In this document: positions 1 through 6,219 of the stretch, piece by piece
Layout of the letters: each line of letters starts with the position of its first letter
How positions within the stretch are numbered: the first letter of the stretch is position 1
Origin: Ghiorsea sp.
Lineage (GTDB): Bacteria; Pseudomonadota; Zetaproteobacteria; Mariprofundales; Mariprofundaceae
Reading direction: 5' to 3'
Length of the DNA stretch: 33,993 bases
Assembly: GCA_027059605.1 (NCBI GenBank)
Contig: JALSZC010000212.1
Coordinates: 1-33,993, forward strand
Made by a program: the position numbers and the translations under genes
Notes under the pieces: generated by a model
The model's database searches: none
What the model saw: the letters and a program-made list of their open reading frames with translations, nothing else
Told to the model about the DNA's origin: nothing

Positions 1-204
1 CGCAGGATTCATCAATATCGGCATAACCAGTAACATCTTCTTGTAGAAGGGTGTTAGCTAGGTGCGCATTTTTTCTGACAAGTATTTGAAAAAGATGAAG
101 ACTAAGATGTAATCCCGAAACTCATCAGCATTCATTTTACCGCGCAGTGTGTTTGCAATATTCCAAAGCTGTTGTTGCAATATCCGCTTTTCTTCTTCTG
201 ACAT
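1..204 (-). pseudogene. hsdM: Type I restriction-modification methylase HsdM, 5' end, frameshifted
   Basis: This is the N-terminus of the DNA-methylating subunit of a type I restriction-modification system, read leftwards off the window edge. The reading frame from the ATG at 204 gives MSEEEKRILQQQLWNIANTL and then GKMNADEFRDYIL and FKYLSEKMRT, the typical HsdM N-terminal helical domain. It then hits TAG at 60-58. One base appears to be missing there: adding one base after TA (position 59) restores a Tyr codon and continues as ANTLLQEDVTGYADIDES, which fits the family. A good Shine-Dalgarno (GGGAGG) precedes the ATG. The gene is therefore a single-base frameshift mutant, a reversible variant or a sequencing error. 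The catalytic domain lies outside the window. Confidence 0.8.
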
Positions 205-258
205 CGCCCCTCCCAGAACCAATATAACAAACAGCACTTTGCCACAAGGAGCGGGGGC

Positions 259-285
259 TTGCGTTTCAGAAATATGTGTTATACT
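259..285 (+). promoter_or_regulatory. Extended -10 promoter for the 33-aa peptide gene
   Basis: A -35-like TTGCGT (259-264) and an extended -10 TGTTATACT (-10 hexamer TATACT at 280-285) are separated by 15 bp. They lie 36 bp upstream of a small ORF with a strong ribosome binding site. The arrangement closely resembles the promoter at 1620-1646. Confidence 0.5.
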
Positions 286-321
286 AATTTACGTGATAGT
301 TAAAAGGAGATTGAGATAAAT

Positions 322-423
322 ATGAACTTTTTTAATCAACTGGAGTGGCTTCTGATTGTTTTCTCAACGCCCTTTATTTTGGCGGCATTGTTTGTGTTCG
401 TCAGAAAACATATCAAAAAGTAA
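322..423 (+). CDS. Small single-pass membrane peptide (33 aa)
   Basis: This short ORF is not in the ORF track. It begins at ATG 322 after a strong AAAGGAG (302-308) and ends at TAA 421-423. The product has a short polar N-terminus, one hydrophobic stretch (roughly residues 9-27, LLIVFSTPFILAALFVF) and a basic tail RKHIKK, which predicts a single-pass inner-membrane peptide with a cytoplasmic C-terminus. It is divergent from the hsdM remnant and has its own extended -10 promoter. Its stop is 10 bp from the 3' end of the convergent wHTH gene. I do not recognise a family. Size and shape match many regulatory or toxic small membrane peptides, but no function can be assigned. Coding status is inferred from promoter, ribosome binding site and composition. 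Confidence 0.6.
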   Translation: MNFFNQLEWLLIVFSTPFILAALFVFVRKHIKK

Positions 424-433
424 GGTGTTTGAG

Positions 434-1054
434 CTAGGTCCACGGCGGCAAAAGTCGTTCTCCATCTGCGGACAACCTTAACTCATTGTGGCTTGCTTTT
501 CTGACGAGACTGGCCAAAAGTGCCCAGGGGTCATTGACTTTTTTTCGTTCGCAACATGCTGAAAATTCTGCAAAGACTATTCGTGTAGATTCTGTTGGTA
601 GTTTGGCGCGTTGAACCATTGCGGCAACTCGACTTGGCGCATCTAATTTTGAAATATGAGCAGGAAATTGAACCCCAATTTTATTCTCTATTCCTTCTTG
701 AGTTTCTGTGTTTTTTTGTGGCGCTTTTGTTTGCAGGCTTGAGGCTTGGTAATCAATTTGAGTATGAACCACAGTCTGCCTGCCTTGTAATCGGCCATTT
801 TCGCCTTGTATGAATTCAGTCTTCCAAAGCCCAAGTTCCCGAAGATATTTAACCGCTTTGCTATACCGCTTATCACCAATTCTAAGGTTTTCTTTAATTT
901 GTTTTTTTCGTACAACCCAATTTTCGGGTCGACTTTGTATAAGTGTCCAAATAGCTAGCGCGTCAGCGTTTTTTATATTTTGAATTGTCCTGCGCGAAAG
1001 AATTTGAAAACCTTCGCTGCCAAAGTTTTGTTTCAGCTTTGGATCATTAGTCAT
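434..1054 (-). CDS. Winged-helix replication-initiator-like protein of the island
   Basis: The ORF track starts this at 1111. An ATG at 1054 (MTNDPKLKQNF) is a better start because it overlaps the alpA stop as ATGA, a classic translational coupling; this gives 206 aa. Roughly residues 30-80 of the shorter form (ALAIWTLIQSRPENW, KKQIKENLRIGDKRYSKAV, LRELGLW) follow the helix-turn-helix/wing pattern found in phage and plasmid RepA/O-like replication proteins and in island-borne helix-turn-helix proteins. The C-terminal half is lysine- and glutamine-rich with no domain I recognise. Its place behind an AlpA regulator in an integrase-bearing island suggests replication or gene control of the element. 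The specific role is inference. Confidence 0.7.
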   Translation of the reverse strand: MTNDPKLKQNFGSEGFQILSRRTIQNIKNADALAIWTLIQSRPENWVVRKKQIKENLRIGDKRYSKAVKYLRELGLWKTEFIQGENGRLQGRQTVVHTQIDYQASSLQTKAPQKNTETQEGIENKIGVQFPAHISKLDAPSRVAAMVQRAKLPTESTRIVFAEFSACCERKKVNDPWALLASLVRKASHNELRLSADGERLLPPWT

Positions 1055-1233
1055 GCGTTTGAAGCTCGTTTTCGACTTTGAATCCAGTTCTGGATTTCGT
1101 TTTCTTCCCAACCAACGCTGTTTTTACTAAGCTGGATTCTTTTTGGGAAATCACCAGACTTTTCTAGTCGCCAAATTTGGGTCCGAGAAAGTCCAATGAT
1201 TTCCGATAGTTGTGGCCATCTAATAATTTTCAT
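1051..1233 (-). CDS. AlpA-family DNA-binding regulator
   Basis: This 60-aa protein has the AlpA/excisionase-like winged-helix pattern: IIRWPQLSEIIGLSRTQIWR, then FPKRIQLSKNSVGWEENEI, then a short C-terminal helix with W and R. AlpA proteins are small activators carried by prophages and P4-type islands. In the CP4-57 prophage AlpA switches on the integrase/excision functions. The ribosome binding site is GCAGGAG, ahead of ATG 1233. The stop overlaps the start of the following minus-strand gene as ATGA, so the two form one operon. The cognate target may be the P4-type integrase at 6220-7425, which is inference. Confidence 0.88.
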   Translation of the reverse strand: MKIIRWPQLSEIIGLSRTQIWRLEKSGDFPKRIQLSKNSVGWEENEIQNWIQSRKRASNA

Positions 1234-1265
1234 GCAATCTCCTGCTTAGCGATGTGCAGCGGCAA

Positions 1266-1293
1266 AGGATACAGCAGCAGAAAGTCGTGACAA
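1266..1293 (-). promoter_or_regulatory. Probable sigma70 promoter of the alpA operon
   Basis: On the minus strand there is TTGTCA (plus 1288-1293), a 16-bp spacer, then TATCCT (plus 1266-1271). It lies about 30 bp upstream of the alpA start codon. Confidence 0.5.
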
Positions 1294-1439
1294 ACGAGAA
1301 TGAGACACTTTTTCTGTGCGTTTAAGCAGTTTTTGGTTGTTTCAGACGCTTTTTTATGAGTTTTTTTGAGTAAGAAGGTGATTTGTCCATATTACAATGT
1401 TCTGCATGGGCTACCTGATTTTTTAATTTTTATGTGCGT

Positions 1440-1457
1440 AACCCCGCAGTGCGGGTT
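1440..1457. repeat. Small GC hairpin in an AT-rich non-coding block
   Basis: AACCCCGC and GCGGGTT pair with one bulged C around an AGT loop. The hairpin sits in the 1234-1724 gap, which has no ORF with coding character on either strand. On the plus strand it is followed by a T-rich but interrupted tract, so it could be a weak terminator. No plus-strand gene precedes it. Confidence 0.4.
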
Positions 1458-1520
1458 ATTTATACTATTTTACTTTTTAATATCTTTATTCTTTATGTAC
1501 TTTGTTTTTCGAATGTTTGA

Positions 1521-1540
1521 TTTACCGAATGTTCGGTAAA
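1521..1540. promoter_or_regulatory. Perfect 9-bp palindrome, candidate operator
   Basis: TTTACCGAA and TTCGGTAAA are exact inverted arms separated by TG. A related half-site (GAATGTTTG at 1511-1519) precedes it in the same orientation as GAATGTTCG (1527-1535), and GGTTCGGTGTTCG follows at about 1546-1558. The size and symmetry suit a dimeric repressor, or iteron-type binding next to a replication origin. It lies about 80 bp upstream of the promoter at 1620-1646. Confidence 0.5.
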
Positions 1541-1619
1541 TGCATGGTTCGGTGTTCGTAGTACAGTAACTTCTTAAATAATTGAATTTACTGGGTTTTA
1601 TTATGTGTTTTAGCAGGGG

Positions 1620-1646
1620 TTGTGTTTTGAGAAAATGTGTTATGCT
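1620..1646 (+). promoter_or_regulatory. Extended -10 promoter for the 161-aa gene
   Basis: TTGTGT (1620-1625), a 15-bp spacer, then TGTTATGCT (hexamer TATGCT at 1641-1646). It matches the promoter at 259-285 at 21 of 28 positions, including the spacer length. Confidence 0.5.
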
Positions 1647-1654
1647 ATTAGCAA

Positions 1655-1697
1655 GCGGTGGTTGAGCAAGCTTCACTCCTTGTCTTGCTCCCACCGC
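1655..1697 (+). promoter_or_regulatory. Long stem-loop in the leader of the 161-aa gene
   Basis: GCGGTGG then TT then GAGCAAG pairs with CTTGCTC then CCACCGC: 14 base pairs interrupted only by a TT bulge, around a 13-nt loop. It falls just after the predicted transcription start and 27 bp before the ATG at 1725. It is followed by CTAATTTTTATT, so it could act as an attenuator or as an RNA-stabilising hairpin. Confidence 0.5.
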
Positions 1698-1724
1698 CTA
1701 ATTTTTATTAAAGCGAGGTGTATA

Positions 1725-2210
1725 ATGAAGCAAAAAAGAACGTTTACAGCAGATGAATACCACTTGATCTGGGAATTTTATTCCCAATCCAGCTTGAGCC
1801 ATTGGTTTGAGCTCGATGAAATTACTGATAATTTTGATAAAATCATTGATAAGCTTCATAAGTTGGTACCTGTTCATGGTGTGTCATCTAGTGAGCATAG
1901 AGCATTATTTGCCAATGAATCCTTTGACTTAAAATGGGAAAGGCTACTTAATCACCTATTCATCCAGAGAAATTTGGGAATGTTGCCCTCAGGTGATTTG
2001 CAGCCTACTTTATCAGAGCCTCATCGAGAGGCTTTATCGTATGTTTTGGGTTTAGCTAAACAAAACGCTGTGCCTGAATATATACCTAAGTTCGTTAATC
2101 CTGCCGCAAAACCGTTGTATGACAGGCAACAGGAAGCGTTTTCCAAGGTTGAAACCTTAATATCCAGTGGGGATGTTATAAAGGATGAGTTGGAAGAAGC
2201 TATATTTTAA
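1725..2210 (+). CDS. Hypothetical protein, 161 aa
   Basis: The track begins this ORF at 1620, but the 35 upstream residues run through the promoter and hairpin. The better start is ATG 1725 (MKQKRTFTADEYHLIWEF) behind GCGAGGTG. The predicted product is soluble, acidic overall and mostly helical, with no signal peptide or membrane segment. I see WFELDEITDNFDKIIDKLHK and a C-terminal KVETLISSGDVIKDELEEAI helix. I do not recognise a family. It has its own promoter and a hairpin leader and is convergent with the XRE regulator 25 bp downstream. It is most likely an island accessory gene of unknown role. Confidence 0.7.
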   Translation: MKQKRTFTADEYHLIWEFYSQSSLSHWFELDEITDNFDKIIDKLHKLVPVHGVSSSEHRALFANESFDLKWERLLNHLFIQRNLGMLPSGDLQPTLSEPHREALSYVLGLAKQNAVPEYIPKFVNPAAKPLYDRQQEAFSKVETLISSGDVIKDELEEAIF

Positions 2211-2235
2211 CGGCTTTTTATGGGCAGCATTAAAA

Positions 2236-2490
2236 CTAGAGGTTTCTCTGGCTCAATTTTTCTTCAAGGCGTTTAGCAAACTCGGTTAATGATATATTGC
2301 AAACTTTGCAGTATTCATTTAATTCCAAAATGTCTAGTCGTTTGTCACCCGACTCTACCTTTGCAACGTAAGAGTTGGGTCGCCCAAGAAGTTTTTGAAT
2401 ATTGGGGCCAGATAAACCAGCTTCAAGGCGTATAGACTTTAATAAGTCCAATAATAATGATTCTTGAACACTCCATTTATAACGACCCAT
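2236..2490 (-). CDS. XRE-family helix-turn-helix regulator
   Basis: The track starts at TTG 2547. I prefer ATG 2490 (MGRYKWSVQESLLLDLL), giving 84 aa, because the longer form would run through the palindromic operator. The five-helix Cro/CI fold is visible: LLKSIRLEAGLSGPNIQKLL, then GRPNSYVAKVESGDKRLDIL (recognition helix, then the conserved E-x-G-x-R-x-x-x-x-x-L pattern), then LNEYCKVCNISLTEFAKRL. It is likely a repressor that controls itself and the divergent propeller-protein gene through the inverted repeat at 2515-2537. The ribosome binding site directly before ATG 2490 is weak; an AGGAG lies further upstream. Confidence 0.85.
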   Translation of the reverse strand: MGRYKWSVQESLLLDLLKSIRLEAGLSGPNIQKLLGRPNSYVAKVESGDKRLDILELNEYCKVCNISLTEFAKRLEEKLSQRNL

Positions 2491-2514
2491 GATGCAATGA
2501 TAGATTACAACTTG

Positions 2515-2537
2515 ATTTCTCCTATTATAGGATAAAT
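2515..2537. promoter_or_regulatory. Palindromic operator between the divergent XRE and propeller genes
   Basis: The arms ATTTcTCCTAT and ATAGGAtAAAT match at 10 of 11 positions around a single T. The element overlaps the only plausible plus-strand promoter (TTGATT 2512-2517, then AATACT 2535-2540 with a 17-bp spacer). It lies 25 bp upstream of ATG 2490 and 43 bp upstream of ATG 2581, the expected position for an autoregulated XRE repressor. Confidence 0.55.
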
Positions 2538-2580
2538 ACTGCCGCAAATTTTGAACTTGTATCTCTCGGGAGGGGGTTGA

Positions 2581-5500
2581 ATGAAAAAACTATTACTATC
2601 TCTATTGCTTATCTTTTTACCTATAAATGCGTATGCACTTAATACGCAGTGGTTAAACCCAACGCCACAAAACAGTGATTTGTATAATATCATTTATGCT
2701 GCAAATAAATATATTGCAGTTGGAGCCAGAGGAGCCATTGTTAGCAGCGTCGATGGATATAGTTGGACGAAAGAAAACTCGGGCACAAGTAACTACATAA
2801 ATGATATTGTTTGGAATGGTTCTCAATTTTTAGCCGTAGGTGGTAGTCTTTATCAAGATGAGATTCTCACAAGCCCTGATGGTATCACTTGGTCACAACA
2901 AAGTACTGGTTCTAGCGCATTCTTTAATGCTGTTGTTTGGGATGGTAATCAGTTTGTTATTGTGGCTAACAGCGGGAGAGCTTTAACCAGCAGCGATGGC
3001 ATCACTTGGACTTCACATATTACAGGAAATGGGTTTTCTTTGAATGATGTGTGTTGGAATGGTTCGATACTTGTGGCAGTGGGCACTTCGGGGAAGGTAG
3101 CAACAAGTTTAGATGGGGTAACTTGGTCATTACAAACATCAGGCGCATCTAATAATAGCTTGAATCATATAATATGGACAGGTACTCAGTTTATCGCTCT
3201 TGGTTCTGGTGGTATTATGATAACAAGTCCAGATGGGCTTACTTGGACTTTAAGAAATACAGGAACAGCTAACCCTCTTAATCAATTGGTTTGGACTGGA
3301 TCCTTATATGTTGCAACCTCAAATGCTAGCACAGTTTATACTAGCTTGGATGCTATTACATGGCAACAGCAAACGACAACTGATACTGGTTGGACAAGTG
3401 GGATTGTTTGGTCGGGCACACAGTTTGTGGCGGTTGGTGAAACGGGAGCTATTCTAACGAGTCCTGATGCAATTAACTGGGTTAATCAATCCTTAGTCAC
3501 TCGGGCAAATATCAATGCAGTAGCTTCAAGCGGACAGGTATATGTGGCGGTAGGTGATGCTGGTGAGGTCTTAAGAAGTACCGACGGTATAACGTGGTCG
3601 GTGCAAACATCAGGAGTTACGGTGAATCTATTAGATGTAATGTGGGATGGGTTAAAGTTTATTGCTGTTGGTAATGCTACCATTATTACTAGCGCTGACG
3701 GTATAACTTGGACAGCGCAAGCGGTTCCTGCAGCTCAGGCATTAAATACAATCACTTGGAGCGGTACTAAATATATTGCGGCAGGTGTAAATAGCTCTTT
3801 AGTTGAAAGTCTTGATGGGCTTACTTGGACGGCAGTAACTGGGGTTGGCAATACTTATAGTAGTGCATGGGGAAACGGATTGTTTGTTAGGGTAGGACTA
3901 AGCGGCGGTATTTTTACAAGCCCAGATGGTATTACTTGGACAGGTAATCAAAGTCCTGGAGGCTTGACAGCACTTATTGATATTGTTTGGAATGGCTCTC
4001 AGTTTGTTGCTGTGGGAGCGAGTGGTTTAATAATAAGTAGTACAAATGGAATAGCTTGGACAAGACAGACCTCTGGGACACTTGTAAGTTTAAGTAGCGT
4101 CACCTGGGATGGCGCACAGTTTATAGCTGTTGGAGGTACTGAATTATTAACTAGTGCTGATGGTGTAAACTGGGCATCACAGGTCTCTGGTTCGACGCAA
4201 AGTTTACTAAATGTTATGTCTACTGGTAGCACAACAATTGCTTCTGGCCAGTTAGGTACAATTTTACAGTTTAGTTTTTTGCCAAACCTGCAAGAAATAA
4301 CTCCTGTGCCAGTGCTGGCAAATAATACCACGCCTGCATATACCTTCTCTTCAGATGAGGCTGGAACTATTTCTTATGGAGGGGCTTGTTCATCAGCAAC
4401 CACAGTTGCTGTGGCTGGGAATAATACAATTACCCTAAATGCGTTGCCCGATGGTGTATATAGCAATTGTACAGTATCAGTAACAAATGGCATAGGTAAA
4501 GTGTCAGCACCTTTAACATTATCAACCTTCACTATTGATACTATAGCTCCGAATGCCCCGAGTCTTACTCAACCTTTAAATAATACTGTCACAAATAACA
4601 ACGCTCAACCTTTGATTACAGGTAGTTCAGATAACAATGTGACCATAAGTATCATGGATGGAAATACGAACATCGCGTCTGTGTCTGGAGGAGCAACATG
4701 GGTGTTAAATGCTGGAGTAGGTACCTTCACAGAAGGTTTGCACGTTATCACTGCTTCAGCAGTTGATGGAGCTGGAAATACAAGTTTAAGCTCTTCTCCT
4801 GTCAATTATACTGTTGATTTAACGTCACCAACGATAACAGTACCTTCAAACATTACCGTTGAGGCAACATCAGGGTCGGGAGTAAGTAGTACTCAACCAA
4901 GTATTGCTTCATTTCTTTCTGCAGCCTCGGCAACAGATAATATTGCAGTGTCACCTACAATTTCACACAATGCGCCTGCCCTATTTCCTTTGGGTGATAC
5001 AAGTGTCACATTTACTGCAACTGATGATGCCTTGAACAGTAGGTTTTCAACTGCAATAGTAAGTGTAGTAGATACAACACCACCTGTAATTACCTTAAAT
5101 GGTGCTGCAGATGTGTATGTTGAGGCAGGCTCTAGCTATGTTGAGGCAGGGGCTAGTGCAACAGATATTGTTGATGGAACCGTCACGGTTCAGACTACTG
5201 GCAGTTTGAATACAAATACTGTGGGCATCTATAATTTAACTTACTCAGCTTCTGACAGTCATGCGAACACAGCTTCGTCAGTAGTTCGTCGTGTGCATGT
5301 CATCGACACTACACCTCCTGTTTTTTTAAATTTGCCATTAGCAGATATTTACTCTTCACAGACTAGTATGTCTTTAGCTATACCTAGTGTATCAGATGTG
5401 TCACCTGTAACAGTTTCAAACAATGCACCAAGCGTCTACCCTGTTGGGGTAACTACAGTAACGTGGACTGCAACTGATAGCAGCGGTAATAGCTCAACAG

Positions 5501-5673
5501 CAACCCAAGACATCATTGTGTCATCTTCAGGTGCAAACCCTGTGCCTTCAGGGCAAGATAGTGGCGGCAGCAGTGGTGGTGGATGTATGTCAGGAACAGG
5601 CTTCCCCAATGCTGCCATATTAATACTCTTGTTACTTTATATTCAGCGGAGTTTTATACCCAAAAGTCTTTAA
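2581..5673 (+). CDS. Secreted double beta-propeller / Ig-like surface protein (1030 aa)
   Basis: The start is fixed by a strong GGGAGGGGG and a Sec signal peptide (MKKLLLSLLLIFLPINAYA, cleaved about residue 19). Residues about 30-560 contain some 13-14 repeats of 38-40 aa with the pattern L-N-x-I-V-W-N-G-x-x-F-V-A-V-G, then a TSPDGITW-type loop, resembling BNR/YCF48-type blades. That is enough for two seven-bladed propellers. The next ~430 residues are Ig-like or HYR-type modules (for example DTTPPVITLNGAADVYVEAG, DSSGNSSTATQDI), the kind seen in bacterial adhesins and stalks. The C-terminus has a Gly/Ser-rich stretch, GGGCMSG, a hydrophobic helix (AAILILLLLYI) and a basic tail. This is a CTERM-like sorting signal with a cysteine, suggesting cleavage and surface anchoring. 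It is probably controlled by the divergent XRE protein. Function is likely adhesion or surface display; ligand unknown. Confidence 0.85.
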   Translation: MKKLLLSLLLIFLPINAYALNTQWLNPTPQNSDLYNIIYAANKYIAVGARGAIVSSVDGYSWTKENSGTSNYINDIVWNGSQFLAVGGSLYQDEILTSPDGITWSQQSTGSSAFFNAVVWDGNQFVIVANSGRALTSSDGITWTSHITGNGFSLNDVCWNGSILVAVGTSGKVATSLDGVTWSLQTSGASNNSLNHIIWTGTQFIALGSGGIMITSPDGLTWTLRNTGTANPLNQLVWTGSLYVATSNASTVYTSLDAITWQQQTTTDTGWTSGIVWSGTQFVAVGETGAILTSPDAINWVNQSLVTRANINAVASSGQVYVAVGDAGEVLRSTDGITWSVQTSGVTVNLLDVMWDGLKFIAVGNATIITSADGITWTAQAVPAAQALNTITWSGTKYIAAGVNSSLVESLDGLTWTAVTGVGNTYSSAWGNGLFVRVGLSGGIFTSPDGITWTGNQSPGGLTALIDIVWNGSQFVAVGASGLIISSTNGIAWTRQTSGTLVSLSSVTWDGAQFIAVGGTELLTSADGVNWASQVSGSTQSLLNVMSTGSTTIASGQLGTILQFSFLPNLQEITPVPVLANNTTPAYTFSSDEAGTISYGGACSSATTVAVAGNNTITLNALPDGVYSNCTVSVTNGIGKVSAPLTLSTFTIDTIAPNAPSLTQPLNNTVTNNNAQPLITGSSDNNVTISIMDGNTNIASVSGGATWVLNAGVGTFTEGLHVITASAVDGAGNTSLSSSPVNYTVDLTSPTITVPSNITVEATSGSGVSSTQPSIASFLSAASATDNIAVSPTISHNAPALFPLGDTSVTFTATDDALNSRFSTAIVSVVDTTPPVITLNGAADVYVEAGSSYVEAGASATDIVDGTVTVQTTGSLNTNTVGIYNLTYSASDSHANTASSVVRRVHVIDTTPPVFLNLPLADIYSSQTSMSLAIPSVSDVSPVTVSNNAPSVYPVGVTTVTWTATDSSGNSSTATQDIIVSSSGANPVPSGQDSGGSSGGGCMSGTGFPNAAILILLLLYIQRSFIPKSL

Positions 5674-5683
5674 TAAGCAAAAA

Positions 5684-5711
5684 CCGAGTAATACTCTCGG
5701 GTATCTTTTTT
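5684..5711 (+). terminator. Rho-independent terminator of the propeller gene
   Basis: CCGAG (5684-5688) pairs with CTCGG (5696-5700), followed by GTATCTTTTTTA. The stem is short, but its position 11 bp after the stop codon and the T-run fit. Confidence 0.6.
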
Positions 5712-5725
5712 ATGATTGGTTTATA

Positions 5726-5747
5726 GTGGCCAAAAAAATTTGGCCAC
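5726..5747. repeat. Perfect 9-bp inverted repeat inside the IS3 remnant
   Basis: GTGGCCAAA and TTTGGCCAC flank AAAA. On the minus strand the loop reads as a short T-run within the stem. It may act as a bidirectional terminator-like hairpin after the IS remnant; no function is proven. Confidence 0.45.
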
Positions 5748-6144
5748 GCTATTAGAGTTTTCCAAAATAGCCGTTCAGTAACATTGGGATCCATCCCATC
5801 ATTATGTCGGTGAGGTCTTACTTGGCTGTAATAACCAATGATGTAATCCCACACCGACTGGTTTGCTTCATTAAATGATTGGGGTATCTATTTAGTCCTT
5901 AAACTTCTAAAAAACCTTTCCATCGGGCTATTATCTCAGCAATTTCCTCTTCGACTCATACTTTGGGTCGGAAGCAGGCATTCACTCAACGGCTGTTGGC
6001 GACCAAAAGCAGCCGTTCGGTATTTTCATTTTGAAACCTAATTTGTGTCTACTTTTTAGATGCAGCCACTAACGGTACTCTAGTGGTTCTCTATCGTGCA
6101 TGTATGCGAAGGCAATAAACCAAATGGTTTTAGCAGTGGTTCAT

Positions 6145-6166
6145 CAGTGTACTTGTAGGTACACTG
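6145..6166. repeat. Inverted repeat downstream of the integrase
   Basis: CAGTGTAC (6145-6152) and GTACACTG (6159-6166) are exact 8-bp arms around TTGTAG, 54 bp past the integrase stop codon. No T-run follows on the minus strand, so it is a weak terminator candidate or a protein-binding site. The rest of 5999-6219 shows no gene. Confidence 0.4.
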
Positions 6167-6219
6167 TAAAAATAGGTTAAAATCTTGCGGACAAGGGCTG
6201 TCTGATTGTTGTGGGTGGA

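Larger units (their letters stand above)
5654..5998 (-). pseudogene. IS3-family transposase remnant (OrfB C-terminus, two stops)
   Basis: The minus strand encodes the end of an IS3-type integrase-core transposase. In one frame it reads SMSRRGNC, stop, DNSPMERFFRSLRTK, stop, IPQSFNEANQSVWDYI, then YYSQVRPHRHNDGMDP. The stops are TGA at 5938-5936 and TAG at 5890-5888. Related transposases have Trp (TGG) at both places, so each stop is one G-to-A change. The glutamate of the DDE triad (MERFF) survives. Only about 115 codons remain: the N-terminus, OrfA and clear terminal inverted repeats are missing. The 66-aa ORF in the track is the piece after the second stop. It is not functional. Confidence 0.85.

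Noticed and set aside
2780-4220. About 120-bp periodic repeats, possibly a CRISPR or tandem repeat array
   Set aside because: The period matches protein blade repeats in one open frame; DNA copies are diverged and there are no unique spacers.
5654-5854. 66-aa minus-strand ORF as a real gene
   Set aside because: It is the tail of an IS3 transposase after two in-frame stops and has no start signal.
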